Source of the DNA: an uncultured Acinetobacter sp.
GTDB taxonomy: Bacteria > Cyanobacteriota > Vampirovibrionia > Gastranaerophilales > Gastranaerophilaceae
DNA: 64,000 bases
Direction: 5' to 3'
NCBI GenBank assembly: GCA_947306495.1
Contig: CAMZGT010000001.1
Span: 62,001-126,000 of the forward strand
Part shown: positions 22,369-31,585 of the stretch, in pieces
Position numbering within the stretch: position 1 is the stretch's first letter
Layout: each line of letters opens with the position of its first letter
Position numbers and translations under genes: made by a program
The notes under the pieces: model-generated
Seen by the model: the letters and a program-made list of their open reading frames with translations, nothing else
Databases searched by the model: none
Told to the model about the DNA's origin: nothing

Positions 22369-22589
22369 CGTGAATTGTGAATTGCGAGCCGTGAGTCAAA
22401 ATATATTTGAAGGTATAGATATTGCAGTTCTTCTCATTTGTGAAGCGATATCAAATTTTTTATCATTTGGAAATTTTCAGTTAAAGAATATACTTTGGTT
22501 ACCAAATTTATTGATTCTTTCCAAACATCTAACTCTTTGTGATTCATATTCTATAACTCCGATTCACGATTTACAAATCACGATTCACG
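22369..22589 (-). mobile_element. Small element remnant with terminal inverted repeats between groES and groEL
   Basis: Ends read CGTGAATTGTGAATTGCGAGCCGTGAGTC and (rc) CGTGAATCGTGATTTGTAAATCGTGAATC; encloses the decayed ORF at 22396-22547. Confidence 0.7.
22396..22547 (-). pseudogene. Four-helix-bundle (23S rRNA IVS/S23-type) protein gene, frameshifted and truncated
   Basis: MNHKELDVWKESINLVTKVYSLTENF then, after a frame change, PNDKKFDIASQMRRTAISIPSNIF*; the family pattern is KELDVWK...LTSQMRRAA.SIPSNIAEG. Confidence 0.8.
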
Positions 22590-22595
22590 TTATAC

Positions 22596-22886
22596 TTATT
22601 CAACTATTGCAAGTGCATCTTTGATGGACAAAATCTTGTATTCTACTCCATCAATCTTAACTTCTGTACCGGCATATTTAGCGTAAAGAATTACATCACC
22701 TACATTTACGCCTAAAGGTTCTTTTTCTCCTTTATCGTTAGTTTTACCTTCACCAACAGCAACTACTTCACCTTTTTGAGGTTTTTCTTTTGCGCTGTCC
22801 GGAATAAAAATCCCTCCTGCTGTTTGTTCGGTATCTTCAATAACTTTGATAACGATTCTGTCTTGTAACGGTTTTAATGCCATAAT
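22596..22886 (-). CDS. groES: Co-chaperonin GroES
   Basis: [45 protein letters not shown]. Confidence 0.97.
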   Translation of the reverse strand: MMALKPLQDRIVIKVIEDTEQTAGGIFIPDSAKEKPQKGEVVAVGEGKTNDKGEKEPLGVNVGDVILYAKYAGTEVKIDGVEYKILSIKDALAIVE

Positions 22887-23074
22887 ATAATCCTCCTTCT
22901 TATATGTTTGCAAGTTTACAATTCTATTTATACTATAAATTCGACTGTTAATGTTAAATATTAATGAAAAATTAATATTTTATTTTAAAGAAATCAAGAT
23001 TATATAAAGACAAGCAAAAAGTATGGTAAACTTGAATTAGGGAGAAAGTTATTTTTAATATTTAGGAGGGAAAT

Positions 23075-24193
23075 ATGATTCCAATTTTAGATTCAAAAAG
23101 ACAATACGCAAAAATCGGCAGCGAAGTTGAAAAAGCTGTTTGTGAAGTACTTCGTTCAGGTTCTTATATTTTAGGGCCAAATGTTAAAGCTTTGGAGAAC
23201 GAACTTGCAAATTACATCGGATGTAATTATACAGTAGGTTTAAATTCAGGTACAGATGCTCTTCACATTGCACTTCGAGCTCTTGACATAGGAGCAGGCG
23301 ATGAAGTGATTACAACTGCATTCACATTTGTTGCAACAACAGAGTCTATAGAAATAGTTGGCGCTACCCCTGTATTCTGCGATATTAATCCTGATACATT
23401 TAATATTGATGCCGACAAAATTGAAGAATTAATAACACCAAGAACAAAAGCAATCATGCCTGTACATTTATACGGCCAACCTTGCGATATGGATAAGATT
23501 ATGGATATTGCTAAACGCCATAACTTATATGTAATTGAAGACTGCTGCCAAGCAATCGGTGCTAAATACAAAGGTCAGATGGTCGGTACTTTCGGTGATA
23601 TCGGATGTTACAGTTTCTATCCGACTAAAAACCTTGGCGGTATGGGTGATGGTGGCTTAATTACGGTTAACAGTGAAAACCTTAAAAACAGAATTGTTGC
23701 TCTTCGTAACCACGGCGGTGCAATTCGTTACCATCACGACGAAGTTGGTGTAAACTCTCGCCTTGACGAAATCCAAGCAGCCATCCTAAGAGTAAAACTT
23801 AACTATATTGATGAATGGAACAAATTAAGAAGAGAGCACGCTTCAACTTATAATGAATTACTTTCAAGCTGTTCAGATATCCAAACACCAAAAGAATTAG
23901 ATGATACATATTGCGTTTATCACCAATATACAGTTAAGATTCCTAACCGTGATGAAATTCATAAAATGCTTCAAGAATCAGGTATTGGCGCTATGTTATA
24001 CTACCCGATTCCTCTCCACATGCAAAAAGTTCATTCACATTTAGGTTATAAAATGGGCGATTTGCCTATTACAGAAAAAAATACGGAATGCGTTATTTCT
24101 CTTCCAATGTTCCCTGAATTAACATTAGAAGAACAAAAAACAGTTGCATCGACTCTTATCAGCTGTTTAGAAAAATCAAAAGCGTTGATATAG
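23075..24193 (+). CDS. DegT/DnrJ/EryC1/StrS family PLP-dependent aminotransferase
   Basis: PILDSKRQYAKIGSEVEKAV, NSGTDALHIALRAL, EDCCQAIGAKYKG, SFYPTKNLGGMGDGG. Confidence 0.95.
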   Translation: MIPILDSKRQYAKIGSEVEKAVCEVLRSGSYILGPNVKALENELANYIGCNYTVGLNSGTDALHIALRALDIGAGDEVITTAFTFVATTESIEIVGATPVFCDINPDTFNIDADKIEELITPRTKAIMPVHLYGQPCDMDKIMDIAKRHNLYVIEDCCQAIGAKYKGQMVGTFGDIGCYSFYPTKNLGGMGDGGLITVNSENLKNRIVALRNHGGAIRYHHDEVGVNSRLDEIQAAILRVKLNYIDEWNKLRREHASTYNELLSSCSDIQTPKELDDTYCVYHQYTVKIPNRDEIHKMLQESGIGAMLYYPIPLHMQKVHSHLGYKMGDLPITEKNTECVISLPMFPELTLEEQKTVASTLISCLEKSKALI

Positions 24194-24206
24194 TTTAAAA
24201 AATAAC

Positions 24207-24246
24207 AACAAGAAGGCTCGGACAAAATTTTCCGAGCCTTCTTGTT
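24207..24246 (+). terminator. Intrinsic terminator
   Basis: AACAAGAAGGCTCGGA...TCCGAGCCTTCTTGTT. Confidence 0.9.
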
Positions 24247-24364
24247 TAATTTCCCAAACATTTCTGTTTTCGATTAAAACAGCTCATATACAATTAACGT
24301 TGTATTGAGTTTTGTTTTTAAATTTGATATAATTTGCTTGTATTTGAGAAATAAGAGGAAGATT

Positions 24365-25237
24365 ATGAGCAATATTATTATTTATTCTAAAAAACCAATG
24401 CCTGAATTACAGGCTGCATTGACAGATATCGATGAAGCTGAATCAAGAGTTGTTTCTATTGATCAAATGAAAGATTATGCCGTTTTAAATCCATCATTAA
24501 TAATCGTAGAAAATATAGACTTGGCAAAAGATGCCTTAATGACAAATAAATTTTCTTGTCCGATACTTTTCTTCGGTCCGACAAGACGGGATGTTACTGT
24601 AAGAGCAGAAGGCTACGATTTCATTCAAGATCCAGCAAAAACCGATGAACTTATTGTTCGTGTAAATGCTTTACTCAGGATAAAAGCTATAAAAGATAGA
24701 CTTGAAACTGTTTCTACAACAGATGAATTAACAGGTTTACATAACAGAAAATATTTGCAAGAACGTTTAGAAGAAGAAATTTCACGTTCTCGTCGTTACG
24801 GAACAAAGCTTTCTTGCATACTTTTTGATATTGACTTCTTTAAAGTTGTGAATGATATGTACGGATACGAATGGGGAGATATTCTTCTTAAGAATATTGC
24901 TAATAAATTAACTGCAATGGCAAGAAAAGAAGATATTGTTACAAGATATGGAGATGAAGAATTTTTACTTGTTCTTCCGAATACATCAGAAGACAATGCT
25001 TTCTTGTTTGGCGAAAGATTCCGCAGAGAAGTTGAAAAAATGGAATTTATTCCTGCCGGAGAAGAAGAAGCACACAGAGTAACAATTTCAGGAGGAATAT
25101 CAACATATCCTTGCATGACAGATGTAGATGAAGATGCTAATACAGTTATCCGCTACGCCGAACACGCTTTATACAATGCTAAACACAGAGGCAAAAACAA
25201 AATTATTCAATTCTCTCAAATGAATTTGGAAATGTAA
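24365..25237 (+). CDS. GGDEF-domain diguanylate cyclase with receiver-like N-terminus
   Basis: TDELTGLHNRKYL, LFDIDFFKVVND; signature written YGDEE (G-D-E-E variant). Confidence 0.88.
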   Translation: MSNIIIYSKKPMPELQAALTDIDEAESRVVSIDQMKDYAVLNPSLIIVENIDLAKDALMTNKFSCPILFFGPTRRDVTVRAEGYDFIQDPAKTDELIVRVNALLRIKAIKDRLETVSTTDELTGLHNRKYLQERLEEEISRSRRYGTKLSCILFDIDFFKVVNDMYGYEWGDILLKNIANKLTAMARKEDIVTRYGDEEFLLVLPNTSEDNAFLFGERFRREVEKMEFIPAGEEEAHRVTISGGISTYPCMTDVDEDANTVIRYAEHALYNAKHRGKNKIIQFSQMNLEM

Positions 25238-25249
25238 AAAAGTTTATAA

Positions 25250-25291
25250 AATAACGGAGGCGGGGAAAATTTTTTCCCGCTTCCGTTATTT
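25250..25291 (+). terminator. Intrinsic terminator
   Basis: AATAACGGAGGCGGGAAAA...TTTTCCCGCTTCCGTTATT. Confidence 0.85.
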
Positions 25292-25363
25292 TTGTTACAA
25301 ATAGGCAATTTTTCATAAGAAAAATACTTTATAAATATAAGGATATATTAATAAGGGAAAATC

Positions 25364-25900
25364 ATGCCGATACCAAAACTTACGGGACAAATTTCAGTAA
25401 ATAACTACTATGCTTCTAACGGAAGTAATGAAAATTTAACGCTTCTGCAAGCAGGATTAAAACCTTGTAAAAATTTAAATGTAACTTTTGGAGTTGGTAA
25501 TGATTTGAATATTTCAGCAGACGGAAAATCCGAAAACAAACCCGCAATTGAATTAAAATGCAAATACAATATAGGTGAACACTTAAATGCACAAGCCAGA
25601 TTCCGTGAAATTGGAGGAAAAGAACAATATCGTCTGACTTTTGGAAGTTCATACGGTTTTGATCGTCACCATTCTGTATATGCAGCTGTTCACGCAACAA
25701 CAAATGATTTTAGAAAAGGAAAAACAGGCGGCTGGGTCGGATATACATATGCAACTAATAGCGGAATATCACTATCTGCTGAAGTTCAACAAAACTTTGC
25801 TATTAATAACAAAACTGCCAAAAATACTTTTGAAACATTAGGCAGCTTTGATGATGGTAATAAATTATTTAACGTTATGATATCTATACCGATTAAATAA
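25364..25900 (+). CDS. Hypothetical beta-strand-rich protein
   Basis: 178 aa ORF with alternating polar/hydrophobic strands, no signal peptide. Confidence 0.7.
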   Translation: MPIPKLTGQISVNNYYASNGSNENLTLLQAGLKPCKNLNVTFGVGNDLNISADGKSENKPAIELKCKYNIGEHLNAQARFREIGGKEQYRLTFGSSYGFDRHHSVYAAVHATTNDFRKGKTGGWVGYTYATNSGISLSAEVQQNFAINNKTAKNTFETLGSFDDGNKLFNVMISIPIK

Positions 25901-25902
25901 AA

Positions 25903-26364
25903 TTATAAATCAGAAGTACAATTCGGACATTTATGTGCATTGATAGGAATTTGTGTGCAGCAGTGAGGACATTCTTTTTCTGTTGCTGCAACTTCTGCTT
26001 TTTCTTCCTTGCAAGCTCTATCCTTAATTGTATTTACGGCTTTTACAAGAGCAAAAATAGCACAAGCTACTATTAAGAAACTTATAACTGTATTAATAAA
26101 CAGACCGTAATTAATAGTTACTGCACCTGCAGCAGCTGCAGCATCAAGTGAATCATATTTTTCTCCAAGTGGGAATAATGTTACATACAAGTTTGAAAAA
26201 TCAACCTTACCTAACACAAAACCAATCGGAGGCATGATAATATCTTTAACCAAAGAGTCAACAATTTTACCAAATGCAGCACCAATAATGATACCTATAG
26301 CCATGTCCATAACGTTTCCGCGTAAGATAAAATCTCTCAATTCTTTTCCTAAATTTTTAAACAT
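25903..26364 (-). CDS. mscL: Large-conductance mechanosensitive channel with C-terminal zinc ribbon
   Basis: [57 protein letters not shown] tail. Confidence 0.95.
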   Translation of the reverse strand: MFKNLGKELRDFILRGNVMDMAIGIIIGAAFGKIVDSLVKDIIMPPIGFVLGKVDFSNLYVTLFPLGEKYDSLDAAAAAGAVTINYGLFINTVISFLIVACAIFALVKAVNTIKDRACKEEKAEVAATEKECPHCCTQIPINAHKCPNCTSDL

Positions 26365-26448
26365 AGTAAACTCCTTTTCTCTTATAGAATAATGTTATCA
26401 AACATTTTTAAGAAACACAACATAATATATTTTTGCAGATGACAAAGT

Positions 26449-27402
26449 TTATTTAAATTCTTCTCCGATTTTGGGGTTAACAATTCTTATAAAATCTTTG
26501 CTATCACCCATAAAGAAACTTCCAAACTGCATAACAGTAGGGACAATTAAACCTTTAGAGGTTGCTATAAAAAATTTGTCATCTTCAATTTTTGCAACAG
26601 TCCCTGCCGGATGAGGCACACAAAACGCATCCGAAGCAACTTCCGCTTTCATAATTTTCATCATATTTCCGCGAAACGTTGTACTAGCGAGTATAAATGG
26701 ATTTAGAGCCCGTATAAATCGTTCAATTTCCTCTGCTGATTTATTATAATTAATGAATAAATCCTGCTCACTTAAACCTTTACCGGAAACAAAATCTCCT
26801 CTCGGCTGAGGGAGTCTTGGAAGCGGCTCTGTTTCGTATGACATTAAAACTTGTAAAAGAAGCTCAATTCCTATCACGTTTAATTCATTAAAAATAGTTC
26901 CCATTGTTGCTTTTGAGTGAATATGGTATGGCTTTTGAGCAATAATGTCACCAGTATCAAATCCTTCATCCATAAAATGAATTGTGACGCCTGTTTCCGT
27001 TTCACCGTTCATAATTACTCTTGAATAAGGATTTCCGCCTCTGTATTTCGGAAGCATAGAAGGGTGAACATTTATAAATCCGTCTTTAGTGGTTTCCAGA
27101 AGAATCTTAGGAATCTTATAATTAAATGAACAAACAACTGCTGCATCAACCTCCAAAGAGCGCACCGTTTCTATAAGATTAGCTTCATCAAGTTCGTCAT
27201 AATCTATATAATTTAGTCTTCTTGAAAGAACAAAATTCTTAAAATCATAATACATATTATGGTCTTTTTTAGGCCCCAAAACACCTACGATATTTACTCC
27301 TGCCATTAGAAGTCCGTCAAGCCCAATGTATGCCATATCTGGAATTCCGACAAATAATATTCTCTTTTTGAACGTTGTTCTGTTAAACACGTGCTTGCTC
27401 AA
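26449..27402 (-). CDS. Formyltransferase family protein, methionyl-tRNA formyltransferase-like
   Basis: INVHPSMLPKYRGGNPYSRVIMNGETETGVTIHFMDEGFDTGDII. Confidence 0.85.
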   Translation of the reverse strand: MSKHVFNRTTFKKRILFVGIPDMAYIGLDGLLMAGVNIVGVLGPKKDHNMYYDFKNFVLSRRLNYIDYDELDEANLIETVRSLEVDAAVVCSFNYKIPKILLETTKDGFINVHPSMLPKYRGGNPYSRVIMNGETETGVTIHFMDEGFDTGDIIAQKPYHIHSKATMGTIFNELNVIGIELLLQVLMSYETEPLPRLPQPRGDFVSGKGLSEQDLFINYNKSAEEIERFIRALNPFILASTTFRGNMMKIMKAEVASDAFCVPHPAGTVAKIEDDKFFIATSKGLIVPTVMQFGSFFMGDSKDFIRIVNPKIGEEFK

Positions 27403-27532
27403 TCCTCGTTTCTAAATTCTATATTATCATTAAATTTGATTTTATACCAGTATTTAAATTGTTGATTAATAACTTTTTCTTGTCTGTTTGTGTTAAACTG
27501 AAAACAATATAAGTATAAGAGGAGATTGAGAA

Positions 27533-28855
27533 ATGGATTTGATACATACCTTTGTATCAGCGCACAATGTAGTGATTTCAGCAAGTTTACTGATTTTAGC
27601 ATATATTTTTATTGCAACTGAAAAAATTCCTAAAGTTACTATTGCGCTTTTGGGGGCCGGCATAACAATTTTACTTGGTTTAGTCAGTCAATCAAAATTA
27701 ACCGGAGGAGAAATAAATCCGCATTATTTTATCAATTTTGTTGATTTCAACGTAATATTTTTGCTCGTATCAATGATGATAATTGTTAATATTTCAACAA
27801 GAAGCGGTGTTTTCACTTATATTGCGAATGAACTTTTGAAACATACTAAGGGACATCCGATAAAAATACTTGTTGCTCTTGGTATTTTTACTGCCGTTAC
27901 CAGTGCTTTTTTGGATAATGTTACTACAGTAATACTTGTCTTACCAATAACATTTGCAATTGCTAAAAAATTAGAAATTGATCCGTTGCCTTACTTGTTA
28001 ACTGAAATCTTTTCATCAAATATTGGCGGAACTGCGACACTAATAGGCGATCCGCCAAATATAATTATCGGAAGTGCTGCAGGATTTTCGTTCTTGGACT
28101 TCCTAAAGAATCTGACTGATGTTGTTGCAATTATTTTATTCGTTGTTATAACAATTTTAGCAATTCTGTTTAGAAAAAATTTGCACGCTGATGCCGAAAA
28201 AATGCTAGAAGTAGCCAATATTGATAACTCTAATACTATAACAGACAGAAACTTAATGATTCGTTCAATGCTGGTTTTGGGTTTGGTTATTCTAGGATTT
28301 GTAACGCACGATATTACACATATAGAAACTTGTATATGTGCAATGCTTGGCGCAAGTGTACTGCTTTTATTTGAAAAACCGACTGATATTTTAAAAGATG
28401 TTGAATGGAATACTATATTTTTCTTTATCGGTTTATTTATAATAATCGGTGGAGTTGAAGCATCCGGCGGAATTAAACTTATGGCCGAATGGATTTTGAA
28501 TGTTACTCAAGGTTCTCAACAAGCTGCTTCAATGCTTATTCTGTGGGCTTCAGGATTAATATCAGGTGTAATAGATAATATTCCTTATACAGCAACCATG
28601 GCACCAATGATTCAAGTAATCGAACAAGCAAAAGGAGCAGATTACGCATTCCCTCTTTGGTGGTGTTTGTCTTTAGGAGCATGTCTTGGCGGAAATTTAA
28701 CAATAATAGGTGCGGCAGCAAATGTCATTGTTTCCGAAAATGCAGCGCATGAAGGTCATCCAATTGCATTTATGAGATTTTTAAAATACGGCTTTGCAGT
28801 TGTTTTCATTTCATTATTAATCTGCACTGCTTACATCAATATAAAATATCTGTAA
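27533..28855 (+). CDS. ArsB/NhaD-family ion transporter (Na+/H+ antiporter-like)
   Basis: Polytopic; FLDNVTTVILVLP, GGTATLIGDPPNIIIGSAAG, GGNLTIIGAAANVIV. Confidence 0.88.
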   Translation: MDLIHTFVSAHNVVISASLLILAYIFIATEKIPKVTIALLGAGITILLGLVSQSKLTGGEINPHYFINFVDFNVIFLLVSMMIIVNISTRSGVFTYIANELLKHTKGHPIKILVALGIFTAVTSAFLDNVTTVILVLPITFAIAKKLEIDPLPYLLTEIFSSNIGGTATLIGDPPNIIIGSAAGFSFLDFLKNLTDVVAIILFVVITILAILFRKNLHADAEKMLEVANIDNSNTITDRNLMIRSMLVLGLVILGFVTHDITHIETCICAMLGASVLLLFEKPTDILKDVEWNTIFFFIGLFIIIGGVEASGGIKLMAEWILNVTQGSQQAASMLILWASGLISGVIDNIPYTATMAPMIQVIEQAKGADYAFPLWWCLSLGACLGGNLTIIGAAANVIVSENAAHEGHPIAFMRFLKYGFAVVFISLLICTAYINIKYL

Positions 28856-28879
28856 ATCTATTTCTGAAAGGTTTATGTT

Positions 28880-29509
28880 TTGAGTACAAATTTTAAATTT
28901 TTAAAAAAGACTGATGAAAATCTTTTCAATATAATACAAGATGCTGAAAAATTATATCGTGATGAATATTTTGACCAATGTATGATTCAAACCAGAAGAT
29001 TTGGTGAAAACATATGTAGGAATGTTCTCGGTTCAAGACGCACAACCGAAGTTACGTTTGACGCCATGCTTGCAACACTTAAAGACTGCACTCTGGGAAG
29101 TTCTGATGAAGCAAAAGAATTTGTGGATGATTTATATTTTTTAAAAAAACACGGAAATGAAACTGCACATTCTATTACTGTTAAAACAGACGGAATGGAG
29201 GCTCTGGAATGTCTTAAACGTGCATTTGAAATTGCCATAAACTATTGTGTTTATTCTATGGGAGAGTCCCGTTCATTACTTAATTTAAATTATGATACAG
29301 AGCTATTGGTAACAGCTAAAAAGTCTAAAAAAAGCCTTGCAGAAAAATACCAAAATGAAAAAGCAAAAAGTAAAAAGAGTAAAAAGTCTAAAAAACAATA
29401 TTGTACTGTAAAATCAGACTCAAAAGAGAAAAAACCATACTTCTGGTATTTTGTAGCGGTTTCAGGGATAATTTCATTAATAATGCTAATAATCCTGGCA
29501 CTCATTTAA
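28880..29509 (+). CDS. DUF4145-like protein with Lys-rich linker and C-terminal TM helix (TTG start)
   Basis: AEKLYRDEYFDQCMIQTRRFGENICRNVL...FLKKHGNETAH; KSKKSKKSKKQ; YFWYFVAVSGIISLIMLIILALI. Confidence 0.7.
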   Translation: MSTNFKFLKKTDENLFNIIQDAEKLYRDEYFDQCMIQTRRFGENICRNVLGSRRTTEVTFDAMLATLKDCTLGSSDEAKEFVDDLYFLKKHGNETAHSITVKTDGMEALECLKRAFEIAINYCVYSMGESRSLLNLNYDTELLVTAKKSKKSLAEKYQNEKAKSKKSKKSKKQYCTVKSDSKEKKPYFWYFVAVSGIISLIMLIILALI

Positions 29510-29550
29510 TGCCAAGATTATTAAACAAACTTTTATTTTAGAACAATAAT

Positions 29551-31110
29551 TTATTTTTTACTGCCTTTGTCAGCAAGTTCGCTATCCATCCTCAAGAAAA
29601 CAGGTTTAATGTTTTCTTTGTCAATTAAATGTCCTGCTTTTATATTTGAACAAGTTAAATCATCCAATTTAATATTAATATCAAAGCTTAACTGTTCGGC
29701 CATTTTTTGTGCAATATTCGGACAGAACGGATAAATAAGTGAAGTTATTACACACATCACTTCAAGTACATTTGTCAAAACTTCTCCACATTTTTCAATA
29801 TTGCCCTCTTTTGCAAGGGTCCAAGGAGCATTATCCGTAACGTATTTATTGGTAATATCAACCAGCTCTATAATCTTTTGAGCTGCTTCTGTTACTTCAT
29901 AATAATCAAAATGGTGTTTTACTGCTTTAACTGTATCAATAGCAGCTTGAGCCAGTTCATTTTTTCCTAAAAATTCAGGCTTAATGTTACCTTCAAAATA
30001 TTTTACAAGCATTGAAAGAGTTCTGTTTAGAAGATTTCCCATTGAATTAGCCAAATGTGCATTAACCTTTTCTTTGAAATCTTCGTCAGAGTAGTTTCCG
30101 TCCTTTCCGCAAGGTGCAGCTGACGCCATATAGTATCTTAAAGGATCAGAAATCTCCAAATTAAAAGCTTCCATAATGCTTGTCGGTGAAATCACGTTTC
30201 CTAAAGATTTTGACATTTTAGTCTGGTCAATAGTAATCCAACCATGTGCTAAAATATGTTTAGGAAGAGGTAAATCAAGTGCCATAAGTATTCCAAGCCA
30301 ATAAATACTGTGGAATTTCAAGATATCTTTACCTATTACTTGAACATCAGCCGGCCAAAAATCTTCAAACAAATCACTGCTTCCATCCGGATCGTATCCT
30401 AGCGCTGTTATATAATTAGAAAGCGCATCAATCCAAACATAAATTCCTTGTTCGTCATCACCTAAAACAGGTATATTCCAGCTTACATTAGATTTAGAAC
30501 GTGAAACTGATATGTCCTCAATATTTTCCAATTGGTTTAATACTTCGTTTGCTCTATAAGATGGAACTATAAAATCAGGATTTATTTTTATATGTTTAAT
30601 AATTGCATCCTTGTATTTTGTAAGACGGAAGAAATAATTTTCTTCGGAAACGACCTCAGGCTTCTTTTGATGGTCAGGACAAAGTCCGTCTTCCGTTAAA
30701 TCTTTTTCACTTAAAAACGCTTCGCATCCGGAACAATAAAGTCCTGTATAAGAATGTTTATATATATCACCTTTGTCTAAAAGTTTTTTGAATATTTTTT
30801 GTACAACTTTTTCATGCGCTTCGTCAGTTGTTCTGATAAATTTAGTATAATCAATATTTAAAGCTTTCCATGCATCTTTAAATTTTTGAGCATTCATGTC
30901 ACAGAAATCTTTTTCACTCATATTATTTTCTTTGGATGTTTTTTGGATTTTAATGCCGTGCTCATCAGTACCTGTCAAAAAATACGTTTTGTCACATCTT
31001 TGAGTAAAATGACGATATATAACATCCGTAAGAATTTTTTCATAAGCATGCCCGATATGCGGAGCACCGTTGACGTAATCTATTGCCGTTGTGATATAGA
31101 ATTTTTCCAT
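29551..31110 (-). CDS. metG: Methionyl-tRNA synthetase
   Basis: FYITTAIDYVNGAPHIGHAYE, KMSKSLGNVISP. Confidence 0.97.
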   Translation of the reverse strand: MEKFYITTAIDYVNGAPHIGHAYEKILTDVIYRHFTQRCDKTYFLTGTDEHGIKIQKTSKENNMSEKDFCDMNAQKFKDAWKALNIDYTKFIRTTDEAHEKVVQKIFKKLLDKGDIYKHSYTGLYCSGCEAFLSEKDLTEDGLCPDHQKKPEVVSEENYFFRLTKYKDAIIKHIKINPDFIVPSYRANEVLNQLENIEDISVSRSKSNVSWNIPVLGDDEQGIYVWIDALSNYITALGYDPDGSSDLFEDFWPADVQVIGKDILKFHSIYWLGILMALDLPLPKHILAHGWITIDQTKMSKSLGNVISPTSIMEAFNLEISDPLRYYMASAAPCGKDGNYSDEDFKEKVNAHLANSMGNLLNRTLSMLVKYFEGNIKPEFLGKNELAQAAIDTVKAVKHHFDYYEVTEAAQKIIELVDITNKYVTDNAPWTLAKEGNIEKCGEVLTNVLEVMCVITSLIYPFCPNIAQKMAEQLSFDINIKLDDLTCSNIKAGHLIDKENIKPVFLRMDSELADKGSKK

Positions 31111-31177
31111 AGTTTTCCTCTCTTTTGTAACTATGATAACACAAGAATATATGCTTTAACATATTCACTTGCTTCGT

Positions 31178-31585
31178 TTAGTTTACCCCTTTGCTCCTAA
31201 AGGCAAATTTCTTGAATAAAATGTAGGTACAAACAGCAGCTGCAAGTGTCGCAATAAACTGAGAAATAAATACGTTCATATGAATGTATTTTACAAAGAC
31301 CTCCAATAAAACCGCATTAACAACGTAGCTAAAAAACCAAGTAGTACAGCATTTCAGATATTCTTTAATCCAGTCATTTCCACCCTTAAAAACCAGAAGT
31401 TTTTGTGTTGTAAAAGATACTATCGAAGACACTGCCCGATCTAAAACCAAAGCAAATTGGTACATTGAATTACCGAGTAAAAGGCAAAATGCCACATATA
31501 ATAAGTATGCTACGCAAAAATTAAACCCGCCTACAAACAGGAATCTTATTTTATCATTTAAACTAAACCAATATTTCTTTATCAT
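31178..31585 (-). CDS. GtrA-family membrane protein
   Basis: KIRFLFVGGFNFCVAYLLYVAF, four TM helices. Confidence 0.85.
   Translation of the reverse strand: MIKKYWFSLNDKIRFLFVGGFNFCVAYLLYVAFCLLLGNSMYQFALVLDRAVSSIVSFTTQKLLVFKGGNDWIKEYLKCCTTWFFSYVVNAVLLEVFVKYIHMNVFISQFIATLAAAVCTYILFKKFAFRSKGVN

Noticed and set aside
22369-22589. Diversity-generating retroelement (bAvd-like protein present)
   Set aside because: No reverse transcriptase, template repeat or variable repeat is visible; the ORF is a truncated stand-alone four-helix-bundle remnant.
22887-23074. CIRCE heat-shock operator upstream of groES
   Set aside because: TTAGCACTC-N9-GAGTGCTAA is not present in this interval.
29310-29400. AAAGTAAAAAGAGTAAAAAGTCTAAAAAA as a DNA repeat element
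   Set aside because: It is the coding sequence of the Lys/Ser linker in the DUF4145-like protein; no need for a separate repeat call.
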